A stretch of 48,691 bases of DNA, taken from NCBI GenBank assembly GCA_031315915.1, contig JALDRK010000028.1:1-48691 (forward strand), written 5' to 3'. The notes below the pieces were generated by a model. The model worked only from the letters and a program-made list of their open reading frames with translations. It was not told the DNA's origin and did no database searches. Positions 9,701-18,122 of this stretch are shown here, piece after piece (positions within the stretch are counted from its first letter, which is position 1; each line of letters starts with the position of its first letter). The position numbers and the translations under genes were made by a program. This stretch comes from Nitrospirales bacterium (GTDB taxonomy: Bacteria; Nitrospirota; Nitrospiria; Nitrospirales; UBA8639).

Positions 9701-10491
9701 AGTCTCTGGAAGAACAGATCCGCCAGCATACGACTGAGCTGGAAACCGAAGTGGAACGACGGGCCACCCGGATCCAGGAGTTAGAACAGCGCCGCATGCA
9801 GGTGGAAAAACTCGCTGCCCTTTCTCAAGTTGCCGCAGGAGTGGCGCACGAAATCAATAATCCTCTGGCCAGCATTGCCCAATCCCTGACCCTCTTGAAA
9901 CGCGCAATCTCTCCGGATCACCCGAAATACAAATATACTCATAAAATGCAGGACTGCATCGACCGCATGACCCGCATTACCCGTCAACTCTACAGTTTGT
10001 ATCGGCCAAACTCATCACCGACCGATTCGATTGAAGTAGAACAGGTCATCCAATCGGCATTGGATATCATGCGCCCTATCGCCCATAAAAAAGGCATCAG
10101 GATTCGATCCTCGCTGTCCGGCGACTCTATACCGAACCAGGTGGGAATTGCTCCCGGCGACCTGATTCAGATACTCTGCAATCTCATGCAAAACGCGGTG
10201 GATGCATCGAGTCCCCCCTCTGACATTCATGTCTCCATCACACGGGATCATCAGGCTAGCACCATTTCGATTGCCGATCAGGGAATGGGAATTAACCCTG
10301 AAGTGCTGCCCAGAATATTCGATCCCTTTTATACGACGAAATATGGGAAGCAGGGCGTTGGATTGGGACTCGGGTTAGCTATTGCCAAAAATATCATTGA
10401 ATCCGCGGGGGGGCACCTGCACTGTTCCACCATTCAAGGGACAGGGACGACTTTCTCCATTATCCTGCCGGCCTCCCTCGTCAAACCATGA
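6709..10491 (+). CDS. Membrane-bound multi-PAS sensor histidine kinase
   Basis: This sensor kinase has 1260 residues from the ATG at 6709. A longer frame could begin at TTG 6610, but the ATG fits the start of the membrane module better. About three membrane spans (roughly residues 12-105) form a compact sensor module that also occurs in the gene at 14390. At least six, probably seven, PAS domains follow, each ending in a short D(I/L)(T/S)ERK-type linker. Next come HisKA with H-box AHEINNPL (His1047) and the HATPase_c domain with N box NLMQNAVDAS, G1 DQGMGI, F box FDPFYTT and a Gly-rich GLGLGLAIAKNI. There is no receiver domain in the chain. The gene is followed 82 bases later by a REC protein, its likely phosphorylation target. 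The stimulus is unknown. Confidence 0.88.
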   Translation: MTATTPILPTWKFYLILGLLIAGIFVIDLLTPLGVASGAIYIVAVLFSLRQGNVHLLLGVALGCSVLTLVGHRLSPEGGEWATVFGNRGLALLVIWATALMGRIHAQQTETLAYRKKALEDFMHHMLSGHFIFDRQDTALSWNQAGATAIGLSPQSVIGVPDSQIYDETTWPQLWSPDQLLPTSVPPLLKEHEIPVQNQGQMCSSTKSRLRDTPENMIGVVNISSEVTDLKKSQSELMLAELVFNASPDHISVVGRDYRYRRVNTTYERVHEKTRQELVGLSVADLLGENVFAHHVQPLMDRCFGGEEIQYESWVTFGNGQRRYMAVSYIPLVVPDRNMEEILVISRDLTERKTAEETVKANEQRLRTILDAMTNFVGIGTVDGIILECNRTPLDLAALKREDVIGKPFIDTYWLNYSPVVQEQIRKILRRVALGEIVREDIQARIGENRYITVEACYVPVKDEKGEVVQIVHSGIDVTARRQAEKALQESNQTLQAILDHSPNLIFLKDLEGRYLHVNKQFEQVFRLSQESVIGFDDYRLFSLRQAMQFHTHDQMVLQRRKALEFEEIALHEDGFHTSLVQKFPLQDETGFIYAIGGIATDISERKKAEEVLRSSEERFRKYFESGLVGMAITGVNKTFLEVNDRMCTILGYAREELLGQNWGKLTHPDDLAENMTFFNQLIRNDLDSFVMEKRYVRKDGSIIHANLYMNAVKSKTGRVEYITTMVQDLTPQKEAQMATQAAEHLSLAAMNALSASICVLNDHGTIIMVNDGWKQFVKDNACNPDKVGVGDNYFSFFSHITKESIADTAQTVPHILEVLEGKKKEFSFEFACCHSPTTQRWFACRVTRFLGPGSLRVVVAHQDITERKHMENALRTSESTLKTFFDSAPMMMGVVEITPHDVRHVSDNKATAQFYGQVEGGVTGKWCSQLNIPRDIMEIWIDHYRQSLSSQQPVSFEYAHPSARGTRWVSAVVTPVVLDPSATSQCAYIAQDITERKSLEEQIRQHTTELETEVERRATRIQELEQRRMQVEKLAALSQVAAGVAHEINNPLASIAQSLTLLKRAISPDHPKYKYTHKMQDCIDRMTRITRQLYSLYRPNSSPTDSIEVEQVIQSALDIMRPIAHKKGIRIRSSLSGDSIPNQVGIAPGDLIQILCNLMQNAVDASSPPSDIHVSITRDHQASTISIADQGMGINPEVLPRIFDPFYTTKYGKQGVGLGLGLAIAKNIIESAGGHLHCSTIQGTGTTFSIILPASLVKP

Positions 10492-10573
10492 TCGCTTCTG
10501 AGGAGCATGCCTTCACAATAATGATCCCTATTTCACCATACCGTTCGTCTTTTTCCATTAAAGGAGTTTCGGC

Positions 10574-11365
10574 ATGACATCCGCACTAGGCAACATTCTC
10601 CTGGCTGACGATGAAGAAACATTTTTGGAGGCAACCTCCGATTTATTCCAAGAAGAAGGTTTTGACTGTCATACGGTCCGCAATGCCGAAGAATTAGGCC
10701 GTGTCCTCCATGGCACATGGGATATTGATGTCTTGATCACCGACCTCAATATGCCGGGCAATCGAGTCATGGAACTGGTGGGTGAAGTCCGATCACAAAC
10801 ACAACATCTACCGGTCATCATCGTAACAGGCTATCCTTCCCTACCCACCGCCGTGGAGTCCGTCCGGTTGCATGTGCTGGAATATTTCATTAAGCCGGTG
10901 GAATTTTCCACCTTGCTGTCCACGGTCAAACGAGGCATTCGACACAAAGAAGTCCTTCGCACGGTTCAACGGGCTCAAAAAGAAGTGGCCAGCCGAGCAG
11001 AACGGTTGGCCGCCCTTGAAGAAGCCCTTCAGTCGTATGGTACATCCGTTTCTGATCCCATGGTGGAAAAATCCTTGTTAACTGACCCTGAGATCCATGA
11101 ATTGCAAATTCAGGTTGAGAGCCTGTCGCAGGCCTTGGAACAGGGGAAAGAGGGCAGAGGACTCCCATCAAGCCTCTCTGCCAGTGATTATTTCCGTCTG
11201 CGAGAATCCGTCTACGACACGATCCAAATTCTTCAAAAAACCAAAAGCGCATTCCGGTCCAAAGATCTGGCTTTTCTCCGCAAGCGTTTAGAGAATGTCT
11301 TACGAGAGACTGCGGAACCTCTCAAGTCCACTCCTCCATCAACCGATGCAACCGAAGGAAAATGA
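10574..11365 (+). CDS. Single-domain response regulator with coiled-coil C-terminus
   Basis: This 263-residue protein starts with a receiver domain (about 5-125): acidic residues ADDEE (11-15), phosphoacceptor Asp57 in ITDLNMPG, the Thr of IVTGYPS and the Lys of YFIKPVEF. After this comes a predicted coiled coil (about 130-200, RAQKEVASRAERLAALEEAL) and a further helical segment, with no DNA-binding or enzymatic domain that I recognise. A good ribosome binding site (AAAGGAG) lies 8 bases before the ATG. It probably takes phosphate from the kinase encoded just upstream and signals by protein contact. The C-terminal part resembles no family I can name. Confidence 0.8.
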   Translation: MTSALGNILLADDEETFLEATSDLFQEEGFDCHTVRNAEELGRVLHGTWDIDVLITDLNMPGNRVMELVGEVRSQTQHLPVIIVTGYPSLPTAVESVRLHVLEYFIKPVEFSTLLSTVKRGIRHKEVLRTVQRAQKEVASRAERLAALEEALQSYGTSVSDPMVEKSLLTDPEIHELQIQVESLSQALEQGKEGRGLPSSLSASDYFRLRESVYDTIQILQKTKSAFRSKDLAFLRKRLENVLRETAEPLKSTPPSTDATEGK

Positions 11366-11620
11366 AGTAAAAAGAAGTCATCGAACGCTCTAACCCAGGA
11401 AAGTTCACTATTCATCACTTTCTGAATCCAGCAGAGCGTGAGCCACTGGCAGCAGACTGTACGCCTACCGAGTCAAGATCTTCTTTGATTGACGAGCGGA
11501 GGCCGATAGCAGCACAACCCCTTATCCGTGCGACTCAGTCTGCCCCAAGAACTATCGTCCTGATGTGATGTCTGGATTGTGCCAATCCATAATGTTTTTT
11601 GCCGGAAGGAGTCTGGATAC

Positions 11621-11968
11621 ATGGATATTACGGTAGTTGATCAAGGAAACGGGAACATCGTCCTGTCATTGAAGGGACGCTGTGATTTCAAATCCAGACA
11701 TACCTACCAACGCGCCCTGGACCAGGCCTTTCAACGCACCCCTAAATCGGTCATCTTGGATTTTACCGATGTCACATATATTGACAGTGCGGGGTTAGGA
11801 CTTTTGGCACTTTCCCATAAAAAATTTTCCGCAAATGCCATGTGTTTAATGATTGCCGCTCCTCAGAAACCAGTTAGACAAATTCTCCATTTGGCCAATA
11901 TGGGGAAAATTTTTCCTATATGCGACTCCTTGACGGCAGCAACACAGAACACCGTTTCCGGGCAGTAA
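11621..11968 (+). CDS. STAS-domain anti-sigma factor antagonist-like protein
   Basis: This 115-residue single STAS domain has the conserved SpoIIAA-type phospho-site region VTYIDSAGLGLLAL, in which the Ser of DSAGLG is normally phosphorylated by a switch kinase. The ATG at 11621 is preceded by a strong GGAAGGAG site 8-15 bases upstream; a GTG at 11579 would add 14 residues but has no such site. No anti-sigma kinase or PP2C phosphatase is encoded next to it, so the partner is not local. Given the neighbours it more likely belongs to this multi-component signalling block than to a stress sigma-factor operon. Confidence 0.85.
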   Translation: MDITVVDQGNGNIVLSLKGRCDFKSRHTYQRALDQAFQRTPKSVILDFTDVTYIDSAGLGLLALSHKKFSANAMCLMIAAPQKPVRQILHLANMGKIFPICDSLTAATQNTVSGQ

Positions 11969-12135
11969 TCGAATACCCACATTTTCCGTTCTTCATTCGC
12001 ATCAACAGGCGGTCCTTCGCCCTGGTTCAGTCTTTCTAAGGCTATTGCCATTTATTTCGTCACATTACTTAATTTTGTCTCAGAATTCTCCGATGAGGAA
12101 ATGCAAACCCGTGAGCTTCCATTTTAAAGGATGAC

Positions 12136-12186
12136 ATGACCTACGATTATTTATTGCCGGTGCCGGAACGAAACTCTCATGGGTAA
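12136..12186 (+). CDS. Possible 16-residue leader ORF overlapping the next start
   Basis: The mini-ORF begins at an ATG with AAAGG five bases upstream, runs 16 codons (MTYDYLLPVPERNSHG) and stops inside the sequence ATGGGTAA that contains the ATG of the HD-GYP gene at 12179. The downstream gene has no ribosome binding site of its own, so reinitiation from this mini-ORF is one way it could be translated. A sequencing frameshift that makes this the true N-terminus is an alternative. There is no homology evidence. Confidence 0.25.
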   Translation: MTYDYLLPVPERNSHG

Positions 12187-13636
12187 CGAGGATGTCGACC
12201 GGACTCAACACCGACGCTCAAAGGACGACCAATACGTGGCGTTTGTACCCATAAAATCTGAAGTCCTTCGAATAGGCTTATACATCAAAATAGAAGGCTC
12301 GTGGTTTAGTCATCCCTTTCCGACCAATTCCTTTAAAATCAAAACCACGAAAGAATTGGAAACCTTGCGAGGGTTAACCAAAGTCAAACTCTTTTTCGAT
12401 CCAGAGCGATCCGACCCGGAAGAAATGTGGTTGGCTGAGCGGGCCCCTCTTTCTCATGAAACTCCGGAAATCATGAACGACTCGCCACCGTCCACTCTAC
12501 CAGAGGCTTCGAACGCTCCAGAGGACGATTCGTCCGAGCCCGAAACTTCCCCCGATAATCCCGAAGACCTTCCAGAAGACCCCATTGTTCGAAAAGTGGC
12601 ACAGCACGAAGCCTTTCAGATCTACCAGGCTCACCTGCAACATGTCACTCAGCAATTCCAAGCGGTAGTCAAAGAAGGCAAGCAAATGATTCAGGATGCG
12701 GTATCCGGCCGTGCACGGGGAGTCCGTACCGCGCAAAAAATCATTGAGAATCTTTTTGAGATTCTTGGTGAGCAGGAACAATCTCGTGCGCTTCTGAACC
12801 TCATGGGATCGGACGATGCCAACGAGGAGTTTTTCCTTCATGCGTTCAATGTCTGTTCCTTGTCTCTCATGATCGCCAATGATCTCGAACTGAAGCAAGA
12901 GGAAAAAGAACGACTCGCACTGGGAGCCTTATTCCACGATATCGGAGAGTTAAAATTTCCAGTCGAGAAGTTATTACGAAAGGGGACGATGAGCCCGGCG
13001 GAATTAAGAACCTTTCTCAGTGCTCATCCCAAGTATGGAGTGGAAATCGTCGAAAAACTGCCCAACTTCCATTATGACGCGGTCAATATCGTTCGCCAGC
13101 ACCATGAACGCCTGAACGGTTCAGGATTTCCCTCAGGAAAAAAAGATGACCAAATCAGCAAGTTGGCCAAAATTGTGATGGTGGCTGATGAATATGATGA
13201 GTTGTGTCACCATCCGGATCCGAGCCGATCGATGGCACCCCCGGATGCGTTATCCTATCTCTACGTGAAATGTCGTCACACCCTCTGGCAGGATGCCGTG
13301 GTGGCGTTGATCCGTCAGCTTGGAGTCTATCCTCCGGGATCCTTGGTGCAACTAAACAATCAAAAAGTCGGGATTGTCACCAGTGTGAACTTTGAACAGC
13401 GGTTGAGGCCGATCATTCTGGTCTATGACGACCAAAGCTCTCCGGATGAGCCTATTGTCCTCAATTTGGCAGAAGAAGATGATTCTCTCTCCATTGTCAC
13501 TTCGATTCGACCCATGGACCTTTCTCCGAAAATTCGGGAATGCCTCAACCCTCGAAAGATCATTAGTTATTTCCCCTCGTCAAGCACCCTGGAATTAAAC
13601 GTGGAAAATCTCGCCAAGGCTGCCACCTCGAGCTAG
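12179..13636 (+). CDS. Degenerate HD-GYP protein with DUF3391-like N-terminus
   Basis: This 485-residue protein has an N-terminal region (about 18-80, VPIKSEVLRIGLYIKIEGSWFSHPF) resembling DUF3391, which often precedes HD-GYP domains. An acidic Pro-rich linker (about 90-135), a helical region and an HD-GYP-like domain (about 215-345) follow. His253-Asp254 are kept (FHDIGEL), but the next key Lys is Glu257, the following IPD...KPGKL element is changed, and HHERxDGxGYP reads HHERLNGSGFP (Asn313, Phe317). The C-terminal 100 residues hold a small beta domain (PPGSLVQLNNQKVGIVTSV) common in such proteins. Metal-binding His residues are mostly kept, so it may bind c-di-GMP or metal; normal phosphodiesterase activity is uncertain. 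Confidence 0.82.
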   Translation: MGNEDVDRTQHRRSKDDQYVAFVPIKSEVLRIGLYIKIEGSWFSHPFPTNSFKIKTTKELETLRGLTKVKLFFDPERSDPEEMWLAERAPLSHETPEIMNDSPPSTLPEASNAPEDDSSEPETSPDNPEDLPEDPIVRKVAQHEAFQIYQAHLQHVTQQFQAVVKEGKQMIQDAVSGRARGVRTAQKIIENLFEILGEQEQSRALLNLMGSDDANEEFFLHAFNVCSLSLMIANDLELKQEEKERLALGALFHDIGELKFPVEKLLRKGTMSPAELRTFLSAHPKYGVEIVEKLPNFHYDAVNIVRQHHERLNGSGFPSGKKDDQISKLAKIVMVADEYDELCHHPDPSRSMAPPDALSYLYVKCRHTLWQDAVVALIRQLGVYPPGSLVQLNNQKVGIVTSVNFEQRLRPIILVYDDQSSPDEPIVLNLAEEDDSLSIVTSIRPMDLSPKIRECLNPRKIISYFPSSSTLELNVENLAKAATSS

Positions 13637-13753
13637 AGCCCATAGCTCTCCCTCTGGCTTGACTTCGGACATGACTCTCCTCAAGCTTCGACTACCGGAT
13701 TACCGGTCGGAAGGGGTAAAAATTCCTCTATTGACCTTTCAAATGATTTCTCT

Positions 13754-14128
13754 TCAGGATCCTGCAGTTCCGGATCGGCCTCGTATCCATCGAATCAACC
13801 ACTTCCAAAAGTATGGCTGTTCCTGTGGAGGTGGCGGATCTGGATAATCCACCCAAACTTCCTGGCTGCCTAAATAGCGATCACCGGCAAACAACCGCTG
13901 GTGACGTAACTGGGAATAACCGCACCTCTGCAGTTCCTGCATCAGTTCCCGTAAAGCCTGTTCTTCGGTGGGAACGGGACCAATGACGACATGGAAGGTC
14001 TCATATTGCAGATCTAATTGCACACCTTCCGGGGATACGACTACCGGAGCCTGACGGTTGAATCCTCGCTCCCGATCATCTAAGCCGGCGATTTGATAAA
14101 CGCTGGAAGGAGGGTGATTTGGTTGCAT
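13754..14128 (-). CDS. Hypothetical protein
   Basis: This is a 124-residue protein from the ATG at 14128. The frame runs back to 14254, but the extra part lacks a start context and reads like non-coding sequence. The middle (about 40-95) looks like a small alpha/beta domain with FHVVIGPVPTEEQALRELMQELQRCGY, which loosely recalls SPOR-like domains (residues VxxGPxxxxxxA), followed by a Pro-rich stretch (DYPDPPPPQEQ) and a Trp/Arg-rich tail (FWKWLIRWIRGR). It is the only - strand gene in a + strand block. No family is assigned; coding status is supported by plausible protein composition rather than by homology. Confidence 0.5.
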   Translation of the reverse strand: MQPNHPPSSVYQIAGLDDRERGFNRQAPVVVSPEGVQLDLQYETFHVVIGPVPTEEQALRELMQELQRCGYSQLRHQRLFAGDRYLGSQEVWVDYPDPPPPQEQPYFWKWLIRWIRGRSGTAGS

Positions 14129-14389
14129 AACGAAAGACGATCCAGATGATTTACCTCCGGTTTCACACAGGTAGAACTCCCATGTCAACTGGGGTCGGCA
14201 GGGGATCGATAGAAGAATCGGCAGCTTGTCAAGGCATCGAGATCCACCAGGCATCGGAAGCTATACTGGAAAGTCTCGCGCTTGCCAAGCAGACGACTCA
14301 TCTCTTATGTTTTCTGGAATATCTCCGGCCTCTCATTGTACAATTGACAAAGAGACCCTCACGTTACCTGCACCTTCAATGACCTGACG

Positions 14390-16108
14390 ATGCCAAGCTC
14401 GCTCACTCTCGGAAAAACCACCACACTCCCGCAAAAAAACCGTAAGCAAATTCTCGCCCTCGCCTTGTTGTCATCGACAGTCATCTTCGTGCTAGATGCG
14501 TTTTTACCAATGGGGATTGCGGAAGGCGTGCCCTATGTCGCCGTCGTCCTCATTGCGCTTCGCTCTCCGGACAAAAACGACCCCTTGCGTCTGGCGGGCC
14601 TGTGTACGATTCTGACGATCATAGGCTTTAGTGTATCCCCACCAGGAACCGAAGCCTGGATCGGCATCACCAATCGTTCCATTGCCGTGTTTGCTATTTG
14701 GTCCACGGCTCTCCTGGCCATGCAAATCAAGGAGGCCGATAAGGCCACTCAGGAACAAAGTTCGATGTTAACTGGCATTTTGTCTAATATGCCTGCCGTG
14801 GGATTTCGAATTGACCAAAACGGGGTCATGTATGAATCGATGGGCCGTGGGTTGGCTCGATTTGGAATCAAAGACTTCACCGCGGTTGGCCGGATTCCTC
14901 TTGAACCCTCGGAATCCATCACGCAAGAGGTCAAGAACGGCACCGTCACGCATGCCGCCTTTTACGAGAGCAAGGGCATTTTACAAGGCAAACCTTGGTG
15001 GTTTTTGAATTGCCTCTGCAAATTGGAAAATGGCAAACAGGATTTAATTGGGTTTGGCATTGACATTACTGACCGAAAACGGGCAGAACGGCGTCTGGCC
15101 ATGCACGATGCCGTCTCGGCTATCCTGACCACCGCACCCGTCATCACCGAAGCCTATCCACAGATTCTCCAAGCCATTTGCGACACCATGCAATGGAATG
15201 TGGGAATCCTCTGGCGCATGGATTACCAGCGCCAGGCTCTGGGGGCCGCGGCTATATGGCCACCATACTCATCACAGGCCCAATGGATGTCCGCTCAGAC
15301 CTCAGCCTGGACACTGAAACCCGATGTCGGTCTAGCCGGGCAGGTATGGGACATTCGAAAACCGATCTGGATCGAAGATCTGGCGGAATATCCCAAAGAC
15401 CCGCGTCACCAGATTGCCCTGGATATGGGAATCCACGCGGGATTCGCAATTCCTGTGCTTTTAGCCGGGAATACCCGAGCGGTTTTGGAATTTTTCTCTC
15501 CATTTCCCGAAGAAGCCGATGACACCTTGTTACTCATGCTCTCCAATATTGGATTTCAAATTGGCCAATTTATCGAACGGGAGCACAAGGAACGCCGGTT
15601 AGCCACCCATCACAGTCTGACGAATGTTCTGGCGGAATCATCAGACTTAACCCACGCTTCCTCCATGATTCTGGAAGTCATATGTGATAATTTAGGATGG
15701 GACCTGGGAGCCATTTGGACTATGGACTCTTCACAACCGGCCTTGCGCTGTCTTAATATCTGGCATTCCCCGCATTTGCAACTGGAAGCCTTTGGAAAAG
15801 CCTCACAGGAGAGTACTTTCGCTCGGGGTATCGGGTTGCCCGGCCGCGTATGGAAAAGTGGGGAACCCTCATGGATTACCGACGTGATGGCCGATCCCAA
15901 TTTCCCTCGTGCTTCTGCTGCCGCAGAAGAGGGCCTTCACACGGGCTTTGCCTTTCCGATTAAATCCGGCCACGATATTCTTGGGGTCATCGAATTTTTC
16001 CACCGGGACATTCAAAAACCGGACAAAGAGTTGTTAGCCATGTTTGCATCCATTGGGCTTCAAATCGGCCAATTTATCCAGCGAACGACTCCTCTTGCCC
16101 TCCCGTGA
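14390..16108 (+). CDS. Membrane sensor protein: three-span module, PAS, two GAF domains, no output domain
   Basis: This 572-residue protein begins with a membrane module (about 18-110, FVLDAFLPMGIAEGVPYVAVV ... SPPGTEAW) closely similar in pattern to the N-terminus of the kinase at 6709. A PAS domain follows (about 120-230, ending in GFGIDITDRKRAERRLA), then two related GAF domains: about 235-395 (ILQAICDTMQWNVGILWRMD) and about 400-568 (ILEVICDNLGWDLGAIWTMD). Both GAF domains contain the element GLAGQVWD or GLPGRVWK and end in IGFQIGQFIER or IGLQIGQFIQR, so they look like an internal duplication. The chain stops right after GAF2, with no kinase, GGDEF, EAL or HD domain. It may act through contact with other sensors. 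Confidence 0.82.
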   Translation: MPSSLTLGKTTTLPQKNRKQILALALLSSTVIFVLDAFLPMGIAEGVPYVAVVLIALRSPDKNDPLRLAGLCTILTIIGFSVSPPGTEAWIGITNRSIAVFAIWSTALLAMQIKEADKATQEQSSMLTGILSNMPAVGFRIDQNGVMYESMGRGLARFGIKDFTAVGRIPLEPSESITQEVKNGTVTHAAFYESKGILQGKPWWFLNCLCKLENGKQDLIGFGIDITDRKRAERRLAMHDAVSAILTTAPVITEAYPQILQAICDTMQWNVGILWRMDYQRQALGAAAIWPPYSSQAQWMSAQTSAWTLKPDVGLAGQVWDIRKPIWIEDLAEYPKDPRHQIALDMGIHAGFAIPVLLAGNTRAVLEFFSPFPEEADDTLLLMLSNIGFQIGQFIEREHKERRLATHHSLTNVLAESSDLTHASSMILEVICDNLGWDLGAIWTMDSSQPALRCLNIWHSPHLQLEAFGKASQESTFARGIGLPGRVWKSGEPSWITDVMADPNFPRASAAAEEGLHTGFAFPIKSGHDILGVIEFFHRDIQKPDKELLAMFASIGLQIGQFIQRTTPLALP

Positions 16109-16207
16109 ATGACACCTATGCCCAACTGAATCCCATTCTATTCCAGGGAAGCCATGCTATCCCTATCCAGTTCAATCGCGTGGTCTTAGGAGGATTCACC
16201 TTCAACC

Positions 16208-16228
16208 ATGTACGTTAAAAACCAATGA
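16208..16228 (+). CDS. Six-codon mini-ORF ending in the sulP start
   Basis: The only strong ribosome binding site near sulP (AGGAGG at about 16189) serves an ATG at 16208 that encodes six codons. The stop TGA overlaps the sulP ATG (ATGA) at 16225. This could place reinitiating ribosomes on the sulP start, or may simply be chance. Confidence 0.2.
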   Translation: MYVKNQ

Positions 16229-17940
16229 ACGCCATACACCCAGCCTTCTCATGGGTCCACGGCCTCCACTTTAATAATCTTCGGGGAGATTTTTATGGTG
16301 GGCTCGTGGCCGCTGTCGTGGCCCTGCCTCTGGCCTTAGCCTTTGGTGTGACCTCGGGCTTGGGAGCCATTGCCGGTTTGTATGGAGCCATTTTTGTGGG
16401 GTTCTTTGCGGCCCTTTTCGGAGGAACGCCGGCCCAAGCATCGGGACCGACAGGCCCCATGACCGTGGTCATGGCTGCCATCATCTTGAAATTCCCCGAT
16501 GAGCCGGCATTGGCTTTTACCGCAGTCATCTTGGGCGGTGGCTTTCAAGTCGTATTCGGGCTTCTGGGATTTGGACGCTATATTACATTGGTGCCTTATC
16601 CGGTCATTTCGGGATTCATGAGCGGCATCGGTGGGATTATTCTCATTTTGCAGGTGGCTCCCTTCTTGGGCCTGGAATCCAAACCCAAGGTCGTGGAGAA
16701 CCTCATGGCCATGCCCACCTATTTAGCAACGTTTTCCCTGCCGGCAGCCCTGATTGGTTCCCTGACTTTGGCTATCGTCTATCTCACTCCCGCTTCCATT
16801 GGGAAACGCCTTCCCCCCGTGTTGTTAGCCCTCTTGATTGGGACGATTGTAGGAAATACCTTTTTCCCCACTCTGCCCATGATCGGAGACATTCCGAAGG
16901 GTTTTCCTACCCCCATTTGGCCGGCCATGCATACCGATGCGCTACTACTCATGGTCGAGGACGCTCTTGTTCTGGCATTACTGGGAACCATTGATACCTT
17001 ATTGACCTCACTGGTGTGCGACAATATGACGCGCACCCAACATGACTCGAACCGGGAATTGATCGGGCAAGGCGTTGGAAATATAGCGTCCGGATTCTTT
17101 GGGGGCATTCCAGGAGCGGGAGCCACGATGCGTTCGGTCGCGAACATACGGACTGGAGGCCGTACTCCTCTTTCCGGCATGTGCATGGCGGTCATCCTTC
17201 TAGGAACGTTGCTGGGACTGGGACCATTGGCGGAAAAAATTCCTTTGGCAGTCCTGGCCGGTCTCCTCATTAAGGTCGGCTTCGATATTATCGACTGGCG
17301 CTTCCTCAAACATTTGGTACAAGCCCCGCGTACTGAAGTCCTAGTCATGTTCGTGGTGTTACTGGTTACCGTTTTAGTCGATCTGATTACCGCAGTCGGG
17401 ATTGGAGTGGTTTTGGCCAGCGTCATGTTTGTCAAACGTATGGCTGACCTGGAGTTGGAAAGTCTCCGGGTCATTACGGGTTCCTCGAAAGAAACCCCTT
17501 TATCGCTTGAAGAGCAACGCATTCTGGATCGAAATCCGGAGCGCTTAATTCTGATTCACGTCAATGGCCCTATGAGCTTCGGCTCGGCCAAGGACATGAT
17601 TCGTCGCCTGGAATCCATCGAAGGATTCAATCACTTTTCCTGTGTGGTCCTGGACTTGACGGATGTGCCGAATATTGACGGCACGGCCGCCTTAGCCATA
17701 GAAGACATGATGGTAATGGTCAAAGACCATGGGCAACATTTGTTCTTTGTAGGAATGCGGCCCGATGTCGCAAGGGTGCTCACTGGATTGGGGGTATTGC
17801 ATCAAGTTCAACCAGAATATCGATATGCTCTTCGCCTGGATGGGTTACGCCACGCGGCCCGTATTTGTGGTTCCACGCATCCGTCCGATGTCTTAGCTCG
17901 GGGATCTCTGGTTTCAGCAGATGCCGGAAAGCACGCGTGA
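16225..17940 (+). CDS. SulP-family anion transporter with STAS domain (probable bicarbonate transporter)
   Basis: This 571-residue inner-membrane transporter has the SulP membrane domain (about 20-415) with the family motifs LPLALAFGVTSGLGAIAGLYGA, SGPTGPMTVV and NIASGFFGGIPGAGATMRSVANI. A C-terminal cytoplasmic STAS domain (about 437-545) has LILIHVNGPMSFGSA and VVLDLTDVPNIDGTAALAI. SulP proteins carry sulfate, bicarbonate or other anions, and substrate cannot be read from these motifs. The directly following nhaB (Na+/H+ antiporter, 182 bases on) and the DabA cluster nearby favour Na+-linked bicarbonate uptake, as for BicA, but this is inference. The same gene pair recurs in damaged form at 45826-48309. 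Confidence 0.88.
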   Translation: MNAIHPAFSWVHGLHFNNLRGDFYGGLVAAVVALPLALAFGVTSGLGAIAGLYGAIFVGFFAALFGGTPAQASGPTGPMTVVMAAIILKFPDEPALAFTAVILGGGFQVVFGLLGFGRYITLVPYPVISGFMSGIGGIILILQVAPFLGLESKPKVVENLMAMPTYLATFSLPAALIGSLTLAIVYLTPASIGKRLPPVLLALLIGTIVGNTFFPTLPMIGDIPKGFPTPIWPAMHTDALLLMVEDALVLALLGTIDTLLTSLVCDNMTRTQHDSNRELIGQGVGNIASGFFGGIPGAGATMRSVANIRTGGRTPLSGMCMAVILLGTLLGLGPLAEKIPLAVLAGLLIKVGFDIIDWRFLKHLVQAPRTEVLVMFVVLLVTVLVDLITAVGIGVVLASVMFVKRMADLELESLRVITGSSKETPLSLEEQRILDRNPERLILIHVNGPMSFGSAKDMIRRLESIEGFNHFSCVVLDLTDVPNIDGTAALAIEDMMVMVKDHGQHLFFVGMRPDVARVLTGLGVLHQVQPEYRYALRLDGLRHAARICGSTHPSDVLARGSLVSADAGKHA

Positions 17941-18122
17941 GAGATCAACAAATAAGAAAGCAGAATGCGCGGGTGTGGGCATAATCGATGGATCGGCTCA
18001 CACCTCACCGCATCTATTGCTACTCTCCAGGCATCGTTCGTTCAGCCCTCGTCGATTAATCGTTTCCAATTCAAGCGGTCCGCCTATCCGCATGCTCATT
18101 TTTTACTGATCTAAGGAAGATT

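Noticed and set aside
13630..13655. Inverted repeat GAGCTA...TAGCTC at the end of the HD-GYP gene as a terminator
   Set aside because: The stem is only 6 bp and no T-run follows.
14146..14382. 78-codon + strand frame just before the PAS-GAF-GAF gene
   Set aside because: The product is not recognisable and there is no ribosome binding site; it also runs against the region just upstream of the - strand hypothetical gene.
16779..17522. 247-codon - strand open frame inside the first sulP gene
   Set aside because: It lies fully antisense to a well-supported gene and its product is rich in Arg, Pro, Thr and Met with no domain; it is a by-product of codon use on the other strand.
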